Of a DNA stretch of 64,000 nt, positions 54,385 to 64,000 are shown in pieces. The first letter of the stretch is position 1. Each line of letters starts with the position of its first letter. Both the position numbers and the translations under genes were made by a program. This stretch comes from Methylobacter sp. (lineage in GTDB: Bacteria > Pseudomonadota > Gammaproteobacteria > Methylococcales > Methylomonadaceae): assembly GCA_004299305.1 (NCBI GenBank), contig SCPZ01000070.1, positions 1 to 64,000 of the forward strand. Direction: 5' to 3'. A model generated the notes under the pieces. The model made no database searches. It was not told where the DNA came from and saw only the letters and a program-made list of their open reading frames with translations.

Positions 54385-54888
54385 TCAATCCAGCCGTTTC
54401 AATCCATTCATGGAACACTGGGCAAGCAGGTCGGCAATATCGCCTTTTCCAGGCACCCGTATGTGCGGAGCGATCTCATATAAGGGATACAAGACAAAAG
54501 CCCGCTCAGCCAGACCCGGATGCGGCACGCTTAAATCAGGCAATTCAATAAGCTGGTCGCCATAGATCAACACATCCAAATCCAGCGTTCTTGCTCCCCA
54601 ACGCTCAGCTTTTCTAATCCGGCCCTGATCGTTTTCGATGCGTTGTAGGCACCTCAGCAAATCCATCGGCGGCAAATCGGTTGCAACACACATCACCGCA
54701 TTAACGTAGTCAGGCTGATCCTTGGGCCCCATAGGCAAACTATGATACAAACTGGAAAACGCCAGCTCTTTAACTCCGGCTATCTGCGTTATTGCTGTGC
54801 GCGCTGATTTTATTTGCTCAGCAGGGTTTGCAAGGTTACTACCCAAACCTATGTAAGCAGCGACCCAATCAATTTCTGAGTTTTTCAT
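54385..54888 (-). CDS. folK: HPPK, dihydropterin pyrophosphokinase
   Basis: 167 aa. Transfers pyrophosphate from ATP to 6-hydroxymethyl-dihydropterin in folate synthesis. GLGSNLANP near the start and the signature RWGARTLDLDVLIYGD with PHPGLAERAFVLYPL are present. Supplies folate, the cofactor of panB, encoded next in the operon. Eleven bp after pcnB. Confidence 0.95.
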   Translation of the reverse strand: MKNSEIDWVAAYIGLGSNLANPAEQIKSARTAITQIAGVKELAFSSLYHSLPMGPKDQPDYVNAVMCVATDLPPMDLLRCLQRIENDQGRIRKAERWGARTLDLDVLIYGDQLIELPDLSVPHPGLAERAFVLYPLYEIAPHIRVPGKGDIADLLAQCSMNGLKRLD

Positions 54889-54899
54889 GACTAAATGCT

Positions 54900-56303
54900 T
54901 TAAGAACCTGTTTTTGGCGCGCTATCGCCAGCTTTTTTATGATAGCTTTTTTTACGTCCTGACTTGCTATTTTGGGTGCGGCGCGGCGGCTGGGTCATTT
55001 TTCTTTGTTCATTTTCATCGGCATTCTGGTACCTAGTCCACCACTCAGCCAACTCTGGATTAGCTCCTCCGGTCTCTGCGCGCAATAACAAAAAGTCATA
55101 GCCCGCTCTAAAGCGAGGATGCCCGATCAAGCGGCTGGGTTTAGAACCGATACGCGCATTAAATTTGGGCTGCAAACTCCAAACCTCACGCATAGCCATA
55201 CTGATATGGCGCGGCAAAGCCGTACTTCTGATCTGCCTGGCAATAACCTCACTGGCAGCATCCTGATAGGCGATGTACTCAACCTCGCCTTGCGCCATTT
55301 TTTCTTTGGCCTGCATCCGCACTGGTTCCCACAAAAAAGCCGCCAACAAAAAGTAAGCCGTAACCGTTTTACCCTCGGCTATCCTGTTATCCGAATTTTC
55401 CAGCGCTCTAATCAACAGCAACCGGGGAAAACCGTTTTCTTCAACTGCCAGACTGTTTTCCGTAGCAGGAAACAGCACCTGAAAAAGTCCGTAATGCCTG
55501 AGTGTTTCAAAAGTTTGCAACGCATAGCCGGATAAAAACAGCTTTAACGCTTCATCATAAAGTCTGGCAGAGGGTATGCTTGCGAGTAAAGGGGCATCAT
55601 TATGTATCGCCTTCTCGCAATCATGATCCAACTTGAAACCGAGTTTTATGGCAAACCGCACCGCTCTTAACATACGCACCGGGTCTTCTCGAAAACGCAT
55701 TTCGGGATCGCCGATCAGTCTGAGTGTCCCGGTTTTATGGTCGGCCATACCGCCGACAAAATCCACTACCGAAAAATCCTTGATATTATAATAGAGCGCA
55801 TTAACCGTAAAATCCCTGCGCCAAACATCCTCCTCAATCGTACCGTAGACATTATCCCGCAACAAACGCCCTTCCTTGTTAAGCACCTGCTTGTCGTTTT
55901 GCTCCTCTCCTGCTCCTCGAAAAGTCGCAACTTCAATAATTTCCCGGCCAAAATGCACATGGGCCAGACGAAACCTGCGCCCGATTAACCGACAATTACG
56001 GAATACTTTTCTGACTTGATCAGGATCGGCATTGGTGACAACATCAAAATCCTTGGGCTCTCGTCCCAACAACAAATCACGTACACAACCGCCGACCAAA
56101 TAAGCATCGAACCCCTCTTTTTGCAAGCGATACAAAACTTTCAACGCGTTCTCACTGATCATAGATCGAGAGATATTGTGTTCCGCACGCGAATATATTT
56201 TGACTTGCGCCCCAACGGGCTCGGTTTCATGCCTTGCTGACGCGTCAATCCTGCGCAGTGCAGGCTTAATAATTTTTTTAAAGAAGTTTAAAATGATATC
56301 CAC
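54900..56303 (-). CDS. pcnB: Poly(A) polymerase I
   Basis: 467 aa. Adds A tails to RNAs, promoting decay. Nucleotidyltransferase core LVGGCVRDLLLGREPKDFDVVTNA (about 70-93), RNA-binding region RDFTVNALYYNI, and the strongly basic C-terminal tail (RKMTQPPRRTQNSKSGRKKSYHKK). The N-terminus carries the extra PCNB-type segment that separates it from CCA-adding enzymes. First gene of a five-gene operon. Confidence 0.93.
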   Translation of the reverse strand: MDIILNFFKKIIKPALRRIDASARHETEPVGAQVKIYSRAEHNISRSMISENALKVLYRLQKEGFDAYLVGGCVRDLLLGREPKDFDVVTNADPDQVRKVFRNCRLIGRRFRLAHVHFGREIIEVATFRGAGEEQNDKQVLNKEGRLLRDNVYGTIEEDVWRRDFTVNALYYNIKDFSVVDFVGGMADHKTGTLRLIGDPEMRFREDPVRMLRAVRFAIKLGFKLDHDCEKAIHNDAPLLASIPSARLYDEALKLFLSGYALQTFETLRHYGLFQVLFPATENSLAVEENGFPRLLLIRALENSDNRIAEGKTVTAYFLLAAFLWEPVRMQAKEKMAQGEVEYIAYQDAASEVIARQIRSTALPRHISMAMREVWSLQPKFNARIGSKPSRLIGHPRFRAGYDFLLLRAETGGANPELAEWWTRYQNADENEQRKMTQPPRRTQNSKSGRKKSYHKKAGDSAPKTGS

Positions 56304-56525
56304 ACCCTGTTTATTTTTCTAAATTGTATTAATTATATCATTGCTGATGAATTGTAACCCATTAGGTAAGTTTCTTTTACATTCCCCTTTTGAATGGAGT
56401 AGAATCACCATTCTGATTTTTACCGGCAATTCTAATGACATCGTATTGCACATACCAGATAAAAGATCAGACAACCATTTTTTAAACACTCGCACAAACA
56501 TTAGCGTGCTTGACTGGAATTTGTT

Positions 56526-56702
56526 ATGTTCAAAAAGATTCTTAATAGTTTAATTGACCAACCCTTGTTAACCAGCCTTTTTGCAACAGATTTTTTCATT
56601 CTTCTGTTTCATAGACCGCCATTCCTTTTTTCCCTCGTAATGCTGGGAGCGCTAATGGCCATGTGCATGTATTTTGGTCAAAAACTAGCCTTATTTAAAT
56701 AA
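56526..56702 (+). CDS. Small hypothetical membrane protein (58 aa)
   Basis: ATG 56526 to TAA 56702. The product MFKKILNSLIDQPLLTSLFA is followed by two hydrophobic stretches (about 20-30 and 32-52) and a short basic tail GQKLALFK. Predicted two-span inner-membrane protein. It is in the same frame as the following RDD gene, separated by exactly one stop codon with TTG next. This suggests translational coupling, or a single longer gene split by a stop. I do not recognise it. Confidence 0.5.
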   Translation: MFKKILNSLIDQPLLTSLFATDFFILLFHRPPFLFSLVMLGALMAMCMYFGQKLALFK

Positions 56703-57173
56703 TTGCTCGGGTCAACAAAGAATACACCGGAAGAACCAGGCAATGCCCCTATATCAAAGCCTGGTTTTTTACGTCGCCTCGCAGCAATACTTTACGACCT
56801 CCTACTGCTGATCGCCGTTTTATTTGTCGCAACCGCCCTGTTGCTTCCTTTAAACGCCGGCGAGGCTTTCACTGCCCAACAATTTTTTTTCCCACTGTAT
56901 CTACTGCTGGTCAGCTTTCTCTTTTACGCTTGGTTCTGGACTCATGGCGGGCAAACACTGGGCCTACGCGCATGGAAAATAAAATTACTCACGTTGGAGG
57001 GGAAACCCATCAGCTGGAAACAGGCTTTGCTCCGTTTCATGGCTGCCATCCTGTCATGGGGATTCTGCGGACTGGGCTTCTTATGGATTCTTGTCGACGA
57101 AAACCAGCGTAGCTGGCACGATCGGCTGTCCAAAACAGAACTCTTTTTTGACGATCACGACACACATCCTTAA
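56703..57173 (+). CDS. RDD family membrane protein
   Basis: 156 aa if it starts at TTG 56703, directly after the TAA of the small gene; there is no ATG before the conserved domain. The RDD signature arginine and aspartate pair lies in GFLRRLAAILYDLLLL, with WTHGGQTLGLRAWKIKLL in the middle and LGFLWILVDENQRSWHDRLSKT at the end. Three membrane segments. RDD proteins have been linked to ion exchange in a few bacteria, but most roles are unknown. Confidence 0.85.
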   Translation: MLGSTKNTPEEPGNAPISKPGFLRRLAAILYDLLLLIAVLFVATALLLPLNAGEAFTAQQFFFPLYLLLVSFLFYAWFWTHGGQTLGLRAWKIKLLTLEGKPISWKQALLRFMAAILSWGFCGLGFLWILVDENQRSWHDRLSKTELFFDDHDTHP

Positions 57174-57235
57174 TCTATTGCAAAATATACCAATCCACAC
57201 ACCTTCCAAACAATAAATTTATTAGTGATGTCATC

Positions 57236-58594
57236 ATGAATTGGTTTACTAAACTATTTTCCCGTCGCCCCAAAAACAACCTCCCCCCAAAAAAGCCCGA
57301 CATCACCCCCGATCCTTCAAATAATCCGCTGACCTGCTGCTCAGAACCCATCTTCACCGAATATAAAAAACTACCGCTGACAACGCTAAAAAAACTAGCT
57401 CCTCTTAGAGACATGGACGACGTCTACGTCGGGCAACTGGCTCACACGACGCTAAGCTATACGCAAGGATCTGTAATTTTCAGGCTAGGCCAAAAAACCA
57501 ATTCAGTTTTTTATCTGCTTGAAGGAAGCGTTGAACTTCAACCGAATAGTGATAACCGCTACACCCTATCATCTGAGTCATCGTTAGCCAATCTGCCGCT
57601 CAATAGCGGCAAGGTTTGCGGAGCAACGGCATTCGCTAAAACAGACATTACTATTTTGGCGATTTCAGGTGAATTTATTTGTCGGTGGTCGGGTAAGAGC
57701 CTGCAACAGCCTGTTGCCGTTGAGCTTATTGATATTGAATTGCCTAAACAAATTGCCGGCAACCGTTTTTTTACCAGCTTTTCGAATGCCTATCGGGAAA
57801 ACAAGCTAAGCTTGCCCTCATTACCTAATGTCGCTTTAAAATTGAAAGAAGCAATGGAGAAAGATTTAGGTATCAGGGAGGTTGTTAAAATTATCGAGGT
57901 AGATGTATCTATCGTAGCCAAGCTGATCCAACTTGCCAACAGCCCGCTATACTCGCCCATATCGCCGATCACTAACTGCCAATCGGCTGTTACCCGATTA
58001 GGTTTGGACCAAACGCGAAAACTGGTCATGAGCATCAGCTTGAAACAATTGTTCCGGTGCAAAAACCCGGAACTGATGGAAAAAATGCAAAACTTATGGA
58101 AAAACAGTCTCTACGTATCCAGCTTAAGTTTTATACTTGCACAGGAAGACGGCACGGTTAACCCGGAAGATGCCTTATTAGCCGGACTGGTCAGCGATAT
58201 TGGAACAATACCGATATTGCATTTTGCCGAGCAATATCCAAATGAATACCCGAATTTAGATGTATTAGACTCAGCTATCCCATTTTTGAGCCCGTCGGTC
58301 GGCTCACTCGTCTTACACACATTAGGCTTTGCGCCGGAATTAGCCAGCATCCCCAAGTACGCCGAAGACTGGTTCTACGACAGTGATAGCGATCGGCTGG
58401 ATCTAATTGATATCGTCATACTGGCCAAATTGCACAGCTATTTCGGCACCAGTAGAGCAAAAGAAATACCGTACCTGAACTCCATACCTGCCTACACTAA
58501 ACTTAAAAACAGCAAACTAACCCCAGACTTTTCTTTAGATGTACTGCACAAAGCGAAGTATCGCATCAATGCAGTCATGAACTTTCTTTCTTGA
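57236..58594 (+). CDS. Cyclic-nucleotide-binding-like and HDOD signalling protein
   Basis: 452 aa. N-terminal cNMP-binding-like beta barrel (about 60-165: LSYTQGSVIFRLGQKTNSVFYLLEGSVEL), then an HDOD domain (about 190-400: LPSLPNVALKLKEAMEK, IIEVDVSIVAKLIQLANSP, AVTRLGLDQTRKLVMS). HDOD domains resemble HD phosphodiesterases but lack the metal residues and act as regulators of signalling, motility or stress. The typical PRAARS phosphate cassette of cAMP binders is not evident, so the ligand is uncertain. Single gene before prlC. Confidence 0.85.
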   Translation: MNWFTKLFSRRPKNNLPPKKPDITPDPSNNPLTCCSEPIFTEYKKLPLTTLKKLAPLRDMDDVYVGQLAHTTLSYTQGSVIFRLGQKTNSVFYLLEGSVELQPNSDNRYTLSSESSLANLPLNSGKVCGATAFAKTDITILAISGEFICRWSGKSLQQPVAVELIDIELPKQIAGNRFFTSFSNAYRENKLSLPSLPNVALKLKEAMEKDLGIREVVKIIEVDVSIVAKLIQLANSPLYSPISPITNCQSAVTRLGLDQTRKLVMSISLKQLFRCKNPELMEKMQNLWKNSLYVSSLSFILAQEDGTVNPEDALLAGLVSDIGTIPILHFAEQYPNEYPNLDVLDSAIPFLSPSVGSLVLHTLGFAPELASIPKYAEDWFYDSDSDRLDLIDIVILAKLHSYFGTSRAKEIPYLNSIPAYTKLKNSKLTPDFSLDVLHKAKYRINAVMNFLS

Positions 58595-58601
58595 TACCAT
58601 T

Positions 58602-60638
58602 ATGAATAACCCTTTATTAGCCAACTCCACGCTGCCGTTGTTTTCCCAAATAAAGCCGGAACACGTCGTACCGGCCATCGACCAACTCTTGGCCGAAGCC
58701 CGTTCATCTGTAGAACAGCATCTCGCAGCCACGCAACACTACACCTGGAAAAACCTGATCGAACCGTTGGAAGATGCTGACGATAAGCTCAATAAAGCCT
58801 GGTCTCCAGTCAGCCATATCAATTCCGTGCTCAACAGCGATGAACTGCGCGATGCCTACAACGCCTGCCTGCCCAAACTCAGCGCCTACTCGACTGAAAT
58901 GGGGCAAAACGAAGCCCTATTTAAGGCTTATCGCTTTATCGCCGAAAGCGATGAATTTGCGACGCTCGACACCGCCCAGCAAAAAATCATCCACAACGCC
59001 CTAAGAGATTTCAAATTATCCGGCATAGACCTGGATAACGAAAAAAAACAACGCTACAAGGACATCAGCCAGGAATTATCCGCCCTTGCCAGCAACTATG
59101 AAGAAAACCTGCTTGATGCAACCAATGCCTGGAGCAAACTAATCAGGGACAAACAGGATCTGGCCGGATTGCCCGAATCCGCCTTGGCCCAAGCCAAACA
59201 GACAGCAGAGAGTCACAATGAAGACGGCTGGATGATCACTCTGCAATTTCCGTCCTACATTTCGGTCATGACTTACGCCGACAACCGCGAATTGCGCCGA
59301 GAACACTACGAAGCCTTCGCAACCCGCGCTTCCGACCACGGCCCACATGCAGGACAGTGGGACAACAGCGAAAACATGGAAAAAATCCTGGCCTTGCGTC
59401 ATGAAAAAGCCCGTTTACTGGGATTCAAAAATTATGCAGAACTGTCGTTGGCGACCAAAATGGCCGAAAAACCGGATGACGTGACCCATTTTCTCGAAGA
59501 TTTGGCCGACCGATCCTGGCGACATGCTCGCAAGGATTTAGCCGAACTGCGTGAATTCGCCAAACATCACGGCATTCACGACCTACAAGCCTGGGACATG
59601 GCTTATTATTCGGAAAAAATGCGCCAGTATTTCTATCAGTTGTCTCAGGAAGAAGTTAAAGCCTATTTTCCGATCACCCGCGTCCTGCCCGGCCTATTTG
59701 CAATCGTAGAAAAACTGTACGGCCTGCAAATATCCGAGATCAGCGATTTCGACAGCTGGCATCCCGATGTGCGTTTTTTCCAGATCCATGACCAAAACGG
59801 TTCCGTCCGCGGTCAGTTTTATCTCGACCTCTATGCCCGCGCCAAAAAACGCGGCGGCGCCTGGATGGACGATTGCGTCAACCGCAAGCGATTCGACGAT
59901 ACCATTCAAACCCCGGTCGCCTACCTAACCTGCAACTTTACGCCCCCGACCGACGATACACCGGCCTTGCTGACCCATGACGAGGTTACCACCCTGTTCC
60001 ATGAATTCGGTCACGGCTTACACCACATGCTGACCCAGGTCGATCACCTCGGCGTTTCCGGCATTAACGGCGTGGAATGGGACGCAGTCGAACTGCCCAG
60101 CCAATTCATGGAAAACTGGTGTTGGGAAAAAGAAGCGCTGGCGCTGATGTCCGGCCATTATCAAAGCGACGAGAAATTGCCGGACGCGTTGTTCGATAAA
60201 ATGATCGCCGCCAAAAACTTTCAAGCCGGCATGATCATGGTACGGCAACTGGAATTCAGCTTATTCGATTTCAGGATACACCGCGACTACGACTCTGAAA
60301 AAGGCGGTCGAATCTATGAAACCCTGGAACAAGTCAGGGAGCAAGTCGCCGTTGTTCGCCCGCCAGAATTCAACCGCTTTGCGCACAGCTTCTCGCATAT
60401 CTTTGCGGGCGGTTATGCGGCGGGTTATTACAGCTACAAATGGGCCGAAGTCTTGTCCAGCGACGCTTTTTCGCTGTTCGAGGAACAAGGCATTTTCGAC
60501 CGGGAAACCGGCAAAGCTTTTTTAACCAACATCCTTGAACAAGGCGGCAGCCAAACCGCAATGGAATTATTTATCAACTTCCGCGGTCGCAAACCCACCA
60601 TCGACGCGTTACTCAGACATAACGGCATCGCGGCATGA
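58602..60638 (+). CDS. prlC: Oligopeptidase A (M3 metallopeptidase)
   Basis: 678 aa. Zinc-dependent cytoplasmic peptidase that degrades signal peptides and short peptides. The HEFGH motif ([15 protein letters not shown], about 465-480) gives the zinc site, with the downstream glutamate helix in [17 protein letters not shown]. Full length. Its stop overlaps the ubiD start by 4 bp. Confidence 0.95.
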   Translation: MNNPLLANSTLPLFSQIKPEHVVPAIDQLLAEARSSVEQHLAATQHYTWKNLIEPLEDADDKLNKAWSPVSHINSVLNSDELRDAYNACLPKLSAYSTEMGQNEALFKAYRFIAESDEFATLDTAQQKIIHNALRDFKLSGIDLDNEKKQRYKDISQELSALASNYEENLLDATNAWSKLIRDKQDLAGLPESALAQAKQTAESHNEDGWMITLQFPSYISVMTYADNRELRREHYEAFATRASDHGPHAGQWDNSENMEKILALRHEKARLLGFKNYAELSLATKMAEKPDDVTHFLEDLADRSWRHARKDLAELREFAKHHGIHDLQAWDMAYYSEKMRQYFYQLSQEEVKAYFPITRVLPGLFAIVEKLYGLQISEISDFDSWHPDVRFFQIHDQNGSVRGQFYLDLYARAKKRGGAWMDDCVNRKRFDDTIQTPVAYLTCNFTPPTDDTPALLTHDEVTTLFHEFGHGLHHMLTQVDHLGVSGINGVEWDAVELPSQFMENWCWEKEALALMSGHYQSDEKLPDALFDKMIAAKNFQAGMIMVRQLEFSLFDFRIHRDYDSEKGGRIYETLEQVREQVAVVRPPEFNRFAHSFSHIFAGGYAAGYYSYKWAEVLSSDAFSLFEEQGIFDRETGKAFLTNILEQGGSQTAMELFINFRGRKPTIDALLRHNGIAA

Positions 60639-62095
60639 TCTACAAAGACCTGCGCGACTTTATCAAGCAGCTGGAAAAACAGGGAGAGCTCAGACGCATT
60701 AGCGTTGAAGTCGATCCTTACCTGGAAATGACCGAAATTTGCGACCGCACCCTAAAACGGGGCGGTCCCGCATTGCTGTTCGAAAATCCCAAAGGTGCAA
60801 ATATTCCAGTGCTGGCCAACCTGTTCGGCACGCCGCGACGTGTCGCAATGGGCATGGGTGCGGAATCCGTCACCGAGCTGCGCGGCATCGGCGAGTTGCT
60901 GGCTTACCTGAAAGAACCCGAGCCGCCCAAAGGCATGAAAGACGCTTGGGAGAAATTCCCGGTATTCAAGCAAGTGCTGAATATGGCGCCCAAAATAGTC
61001 ACGTCCCCGCTCTGCCAGGAACTGGTCCGGGAGGGCGACGAGATTGATCTTGGCGATTACCCTATCCAAACCTGCTGGCCGGAAGATGCTGCGCCGTTAA
61101 TTACTTGGCCGCTGGTCATTACCAAGGGTCCTAACAAGGAGAGGCAGAACCTTGGCATCTACCGAATGCAGGTCATAGCCAAAAACAAAGTCATCATGCG
61201 CTGGCTGGCGCACCGGGGCGGCGCACTGGATTTCAAGGAATTCCAGGCCGCCCATCCCGGCCAGCCCTTCCCTGTTTCAGTAGCCTTGGGCGCTGATCCG
61301 GCTACGATACTGGCCGCCGTCACGCCAGTGCCGGACTCCCTGTCCGAATACGCATTTGCCGGTTTATTGCGCGGCAGCAAAACCGAAGTCGCCAAATCGC
61401 TGCTGAACGATTTACAGGTTCCGGCCAGCGCCGAAATCGTGCTGGAAGGCTTTATTTATCCCGGCGAATTCGCCGCCGAAGGCCCTTACGGCGATCACAC
61501 CGGCTATTACAATGAAGTCGCCGACTTCCCGGTATTCACTATCGAACGGATCACCCAGCGCCAGGCGCCGATTTATCACAGCACCTATACCGGCAGGCCG
61601 CCCGACGAACCGGCCATCCTCGGCGTTGCGTTAAACGAGGTCTTCGTACCCATTTTGCAAAAACAATTCCCGGAAATCGTCGATTTTTACCTGCCCCCGG
61701 AAGGTTGCTCCTACCGCATGGCCGTGATCAGCATGAAAAAACAATACGCCGGTCACGCCAAACGCGTGATGCTGGGCACCTGGTCGTTCCTGCGCCAATT
61801 CATGTATACCAAGTTTGTGATTGTCGTCGATGACGATGTCGACGTCCGCAACTGGCAGGACGTAATCTGGGCAATGACCACCCGTATGGACCCGGCCAGG
61901 GATTTGACGATACTGGAAAACACGCCGATCGATTATCTCGACTTCGCCTCGCCGGTTTCAGGCTTAGGCTCTAAAGTGGGATTTGACGCGACCAATAAAT
62001 GGCCAGGGGAAACCAACCGCGAATGGGGCAGGACTATCCAGATGTCCCCGGAGGTAGTCAAAAAGGTAGACCAGATATGGGATAGCTTGTTTTAA
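60635..62095 (+). CDS. ubiD: 4-hydroxy-3-polyprenylbenzoate decarboxylase
   Basis: 486 aa. Prenylated-FMN enzyme of ubiquinone synthesis. N-terminus [22 protein letters not shown] and the cofactor/active-site strands [12 protein letters not shown] (with the catalytic Glu and Asp) and [16 protein letters not shown]-like [13 protein letters not shown]. Translationally coupled to prlC. The UbiX that makes prenyl-FMN is not in the window. Confidence 0.95.
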   Translation: MIYKDLRDFIKQLEKQGELRRISVEVDPYLEMTEICDRTLKRGGPALLFENPKGANIPVLANLFGTPRRVAMGMGAESVTELRGIGELLAYLKEPEPPKGMKDAWEKFPVFKQVLNMAPKIVTSPLCQELVREGDEIDLGDYPIQTCWPEDAAPLITWPLVITKGPNKERQNLGIYRMQVIAKNKVIMRWLAHRGGALDFKEFQAAHPGQPFPVSVALGADPATILAAVTPVPDSLSEYAFAGLLRGSKTEVAKSLLNDLQVPASAEIVLEGFIYPGEFAAEGPYGDHTGYYNEVADFPVFTIERITQRQAPIYHSTYTGRPPDEPAILGVALNEVFVPILQKQFPEIVDFYLPPEGCSYRMAVISMKKQYAGHAKRVMLGTWSFLRQFMYTKFVIVVDDDVDVRNWQDVIWAMTTRMDPARDLTILENTPIDYLDFASPVSGLGSKVGFDATNKWPGETNREWGRTIQMSPEVVKKVDQIWDSLF

Positions 62096-62151
62096 ATACA
62101 AGCGAAAGTTGAATTAACCCAAGGTTAAAACCAACTTAAGAAGAACAAATG

Positions 62152-62183
62152 GCAGATAACACCCTCAAAGGGATGTTATCTGC
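62152..62183. repeat. Palindromic repeat C, copy 5
   Basis: GCAGATAACACCCT, centre, AGGGATGTTATCTGC: 32 bp. Here the palindrome extends outward: CCAACTTAAG at 62131-62140 and CTTAAGTGGG at about 62188-62197 are also roughly inverted, so the full element is about 67 bp. It lies between the convergent genes ubiD and rne. Confidence 0.85.
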
Positions 62184-62211
62184 CCTAACTTAAGTGGGTA
62201 GCTTCGTTTTG

Positions 62212-64000
62212 TTATTCCGTTTCTTGCTTTACCACTTCAACCGGTTTTGGCGCCGGTTCAGCGATAGTCGCTGTTTGTTTAACGTCTGAATCCTGACTGT
62301 CGATTTTAACCGGACTCGGGATATTAGCCTGAGACTCCGGCTGCTCGGCTCTTTCCGTTCTTTTGGCAAAGTCATTATCATAAGAACGAGGCTCAGCCGG
62401 GCGCGACTCGTCGTTGTTTTCACTAAACGCGTCATTTGTGGCGCTTGAGTCGGAATCTGCTTCAGGTTTTTTGTAGTTGGGGTTACGTGGTCTTCTACGG
62501 TTCGGCCCCCTTCTGGCATTGTTTCTTTTCGGATACTCTCCAGCGGCAACAGGAGCAACAAGTTCCGGCACAGTTGCAATAACTTCGCTCACATCAACAG
62601 CGTCACTTTTAACCTGTTCGACTTTCGCTATAGGCATATTGGCTGGGTCAAGATTGCGCTTTACGTTTCTGCCTTGACCACGCGGAGCGCGATTTGGGCG
62701 GGGTGAATCCGATTGTTGCTCCGGCTTTTGTTTTGGCACATGTCCTTGTTCAGGCGCTTGAGCTTGAGCTTGCTCTTGGTTTGGACCACGCCCTTGTCCA
62801 CGGCCTCGTCCACGCCCCCTATCCTGATTTTGACCCTGCCTGTTACTGTTACTCCTATTCCTGTTCGGCTGAGCCTCATCGGCAGGTTTAGTTCTTTCAG
62901 CGGCCTGTGTCGCCGTTACCGTTACTTTGGGCTCTGCACTGGAACCCACCAGTTTATGCCAGAAGCGCTGAATCAGGCTGGCTGCTTCATTTTTGCTTTG
63001 CACCGGAGCAGGAGAATCATGCAGAAATTCCTTCACTGCCGCTTTTGCCACACTCGGTTTTACCTGCTGGGCAAATTCAGGAATAGTAATATCTTCCGCT
63101 TTTATCTGTAAGTAGCTGGCTTTGCTATCGCCGAACTCTTTTTCCTTGATGCGCTCAATATCATAAGCCGGTGTTTCCAAATGCTTGCTGGGCAGGATCA
63201 CAATGCCGACTTTTAACCGACTTTCAATTTGCTCAATGGCGCTACGTTTCTCATTTAACAAGAAAGTCGCACATTCGATTGGCAAATGGGCAATCACTTT
63301 TTCCGTGCCTTTTTTCATCGCTTCTTCTTCAAGAATACGCAGTACGGAAAGTGCGACCGATTCTACGTTGCGAATCGTGCCCTGCCCTTTACAGCGCGGA
63401 CACGGCAGCTGCGTGGAGTCGCCCAAAGAAGGACGCATCCGTTGTCTGGACATTTCCAGCAGGCCGAAACGTGAGATACGGCTGGTCTGAATGCGGGCGC
63501 GGTCGATTTTAAGCGCGTCGCGTAGGTGATTTTCTACGGTTTTCTGGTTCTTATTGGACATCATATCGATAAAATCGATAACGAACAGACCACCCAAATC
63601 GCGCAGCCTCAGTTGTCGGGCAATTTCATCGGCCGCTTCCAGATTAGTATTCAGCGCGGTTTCTTCAATATCACTGCCTTTGGTGGCGCGCGCCGAGTTG
63701 ATGTCGATAGAGGTCAGCGCTTCGGTATGATCGATAACCAGCGATCCGCCGGACGGCAAGGATACTTCCCGGCCATAAGCCACTTCAATTTGGGACTCAA
63801 TCTGGTAACGGTTAAACAGGGGAACCGCATCTTGATACAACCGTGCCTTAGGCAAAAAGTGCGGCATAACTTGCTTTAAGAAGTTTTGCACCAGCTTGAA
63901 GGCATCTTCGCTGTCGATCAAAATCTCATCAATATTGCCGCGCAAATGGTCTCGCAAGGCCCTAATGATGACGTTGCTTTCCTGAAACACCAAAAACGGC
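62212..64000 (-). CDS. rne: Ribonuclease E, C-terminal part (cut by window edge)
   Basis: 596 codons to the window edge; the 5' end is outside. The catalytic DNase I-like subdomain is visible (LTSIDINSARAT and GGLFVIDFIDM, the Mg2+ aspartates), followed by the zinc-link CPRCKGQG and the small domain. The remainder is a disordered scaffold rich in Arg, Gln, Pro and acidic patches, with an RGRGRGRGQGRG tract. This tail normally binds RNA and degradosome partners. The same strand holds no downstream gene before repeat C. Confidence 0.95.
   Translation of the reverse strand, partial: PFLVFQESNVIIRALRDHLRGNIDEILIDSEDAFKLVQNFLKQVMPHFLPKARLYQDAVPLFNRYQIESQIEVAYGREVSLPSGGSLVIDHTEALTSIDINSARATKGSDIEETALNTNLEAADEIARQLRLRDLGGLFVIDFIDMMSNKNQKTVENHLRDALKIDRARIQTSRISRFGLLEMSRQRMRPSLGDSTQLPCPRCKGQGTIRNVESVALSVLRILEEEAMKKGTEKVIAHLPIECATFLLNEKRSAIEQIESRLKVGIVILPSKHLETPAYDIERIKEKEFGDSKASYLQIKAEDITIPEFAQQVKPSVAKAAVKEFLHDSPAPVQSKNEAASLIQRFWHKLVGSSAEPKVTVTATQAAERTKPADEAQPNRNRSNSNRQGQNQDRGRGRGRGQGRGPNQEQAQAQAPEQGHVPKQKPEQQSDSPRPNRAPRGQGRNVKRNLDPANMPIAKVEQVKSDAVDVSEVIATVPELVAPVAAGEYPKRNNARRGPNRRRPRNPNYKKPEADSDSSATNDAFSENNDESRPAEPRSYDNDFAKRTERAEQPESQANIPSPVKIDSQDSDVKQTATIAEPAPKPVEVVKQETE

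Noticed and set aside
56341-56553. 70-residue plus-strand frame upstream of the small membrane gene
   Set aside because: Overlaps the 58-residue gene in another frame, with no recognisable domain and a poor start.
1-64000. CRISPR array, prophage or intact insertion sequence
   Set aside because: No regularly spaced direct repeats, no phage structural genes and no transposase frame were found.

Overview
The window looks like a chromosomal stretch of a free-living, flagellated, Gram-negative gammaproteobacterium. The evidence is gene order: recA-recX-alaS-lysC-csrA-tRNA-Ser(GCU); def-fmt-rsmB separated from LysM-dprA-smg-topA-tsaC; pcnB-folK-panB-panC-panD; rplM-rpsI; and DUF4390-ntrY-ntrX. The moderate GC content, the load of short dispersed palindromic repeats and the style of the signalling genes would suit a Methylococcales (Methylobacter-like) bacterium. 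No methane-oxidation marker lies in the window, so that placement is inference only. No prophage, complete insertion sequence, CRISPR array or rRNA operon was seen.

Layout. 0-5 kb: a small membrane ORF, an RNase D-like exonuclease, a minus-strand envelope glycosylation operon (GT2, LAB_N protein, ArnT-like GT39), then rplM-rpsI with a clear sigma-70 promoter. 5-9.4 kb: ntrX-ntrY-DUF4390. 9.5-14.6 kb: a chemoreceptor, an EAL phosphodiesterase and an ANTAR regulator. 14.9-19.3 kb: nirB-nirD-PhzF-like-GNAT. 19.8-25.8 kb: the tRNA-Ser/csrA/lysC/alaS/recX/recA block. 26-31.2 kb: an aldo/keto reductase and an operon for threonine to glycine conversion that is translationally coupled to a PAS-sigma54 activator. 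31.3-38 kb: an accessory zone with an AT-rich AAA-DUF4143 ATPase behind a nested palindrome, a diguanylate cyclase, two repeat-rich gaps, a small ORF and a GC-rich gene for an exported protein with a transglutaminase-like triad. 38.3-49.1 kb: rsmB-fmt-def, a lipoprotein, LysM-dprA-smg-topA, a HepT/MntA toxin-antitoxin pair and tsaC. 49.4-51.9 kb: flgP-like, flgT-like and fliW. 52-56.3 kb: pantothenate/folate genes and pcnB. 56.5-62.1 kb: a small membrane protein, an RDD protein, a cNMP-HDOD regulator, prlC and ubiD. The right edge cuts through rne.

How the parts connect. ntrYX, ANTAR-nirBD and the threonine operon point to controlled nitrogen and amino-acid supply. The chemoreceptor, diguanylate cyclase, EAL protein, FlgP/FlgT, FliW and CsrA form a motility/lifestyle layer; FliW and CsrA are known partners in other phyla. 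The clearest unexplained structure is a family of 33-bp perfect or near-perfect palindromes (five copies and one deletion derivative) confined to gaps, plus two longer dispersed repeat families shared by gaps near 0, 1.4, 19.3, 35.6 and 37.9 kb.
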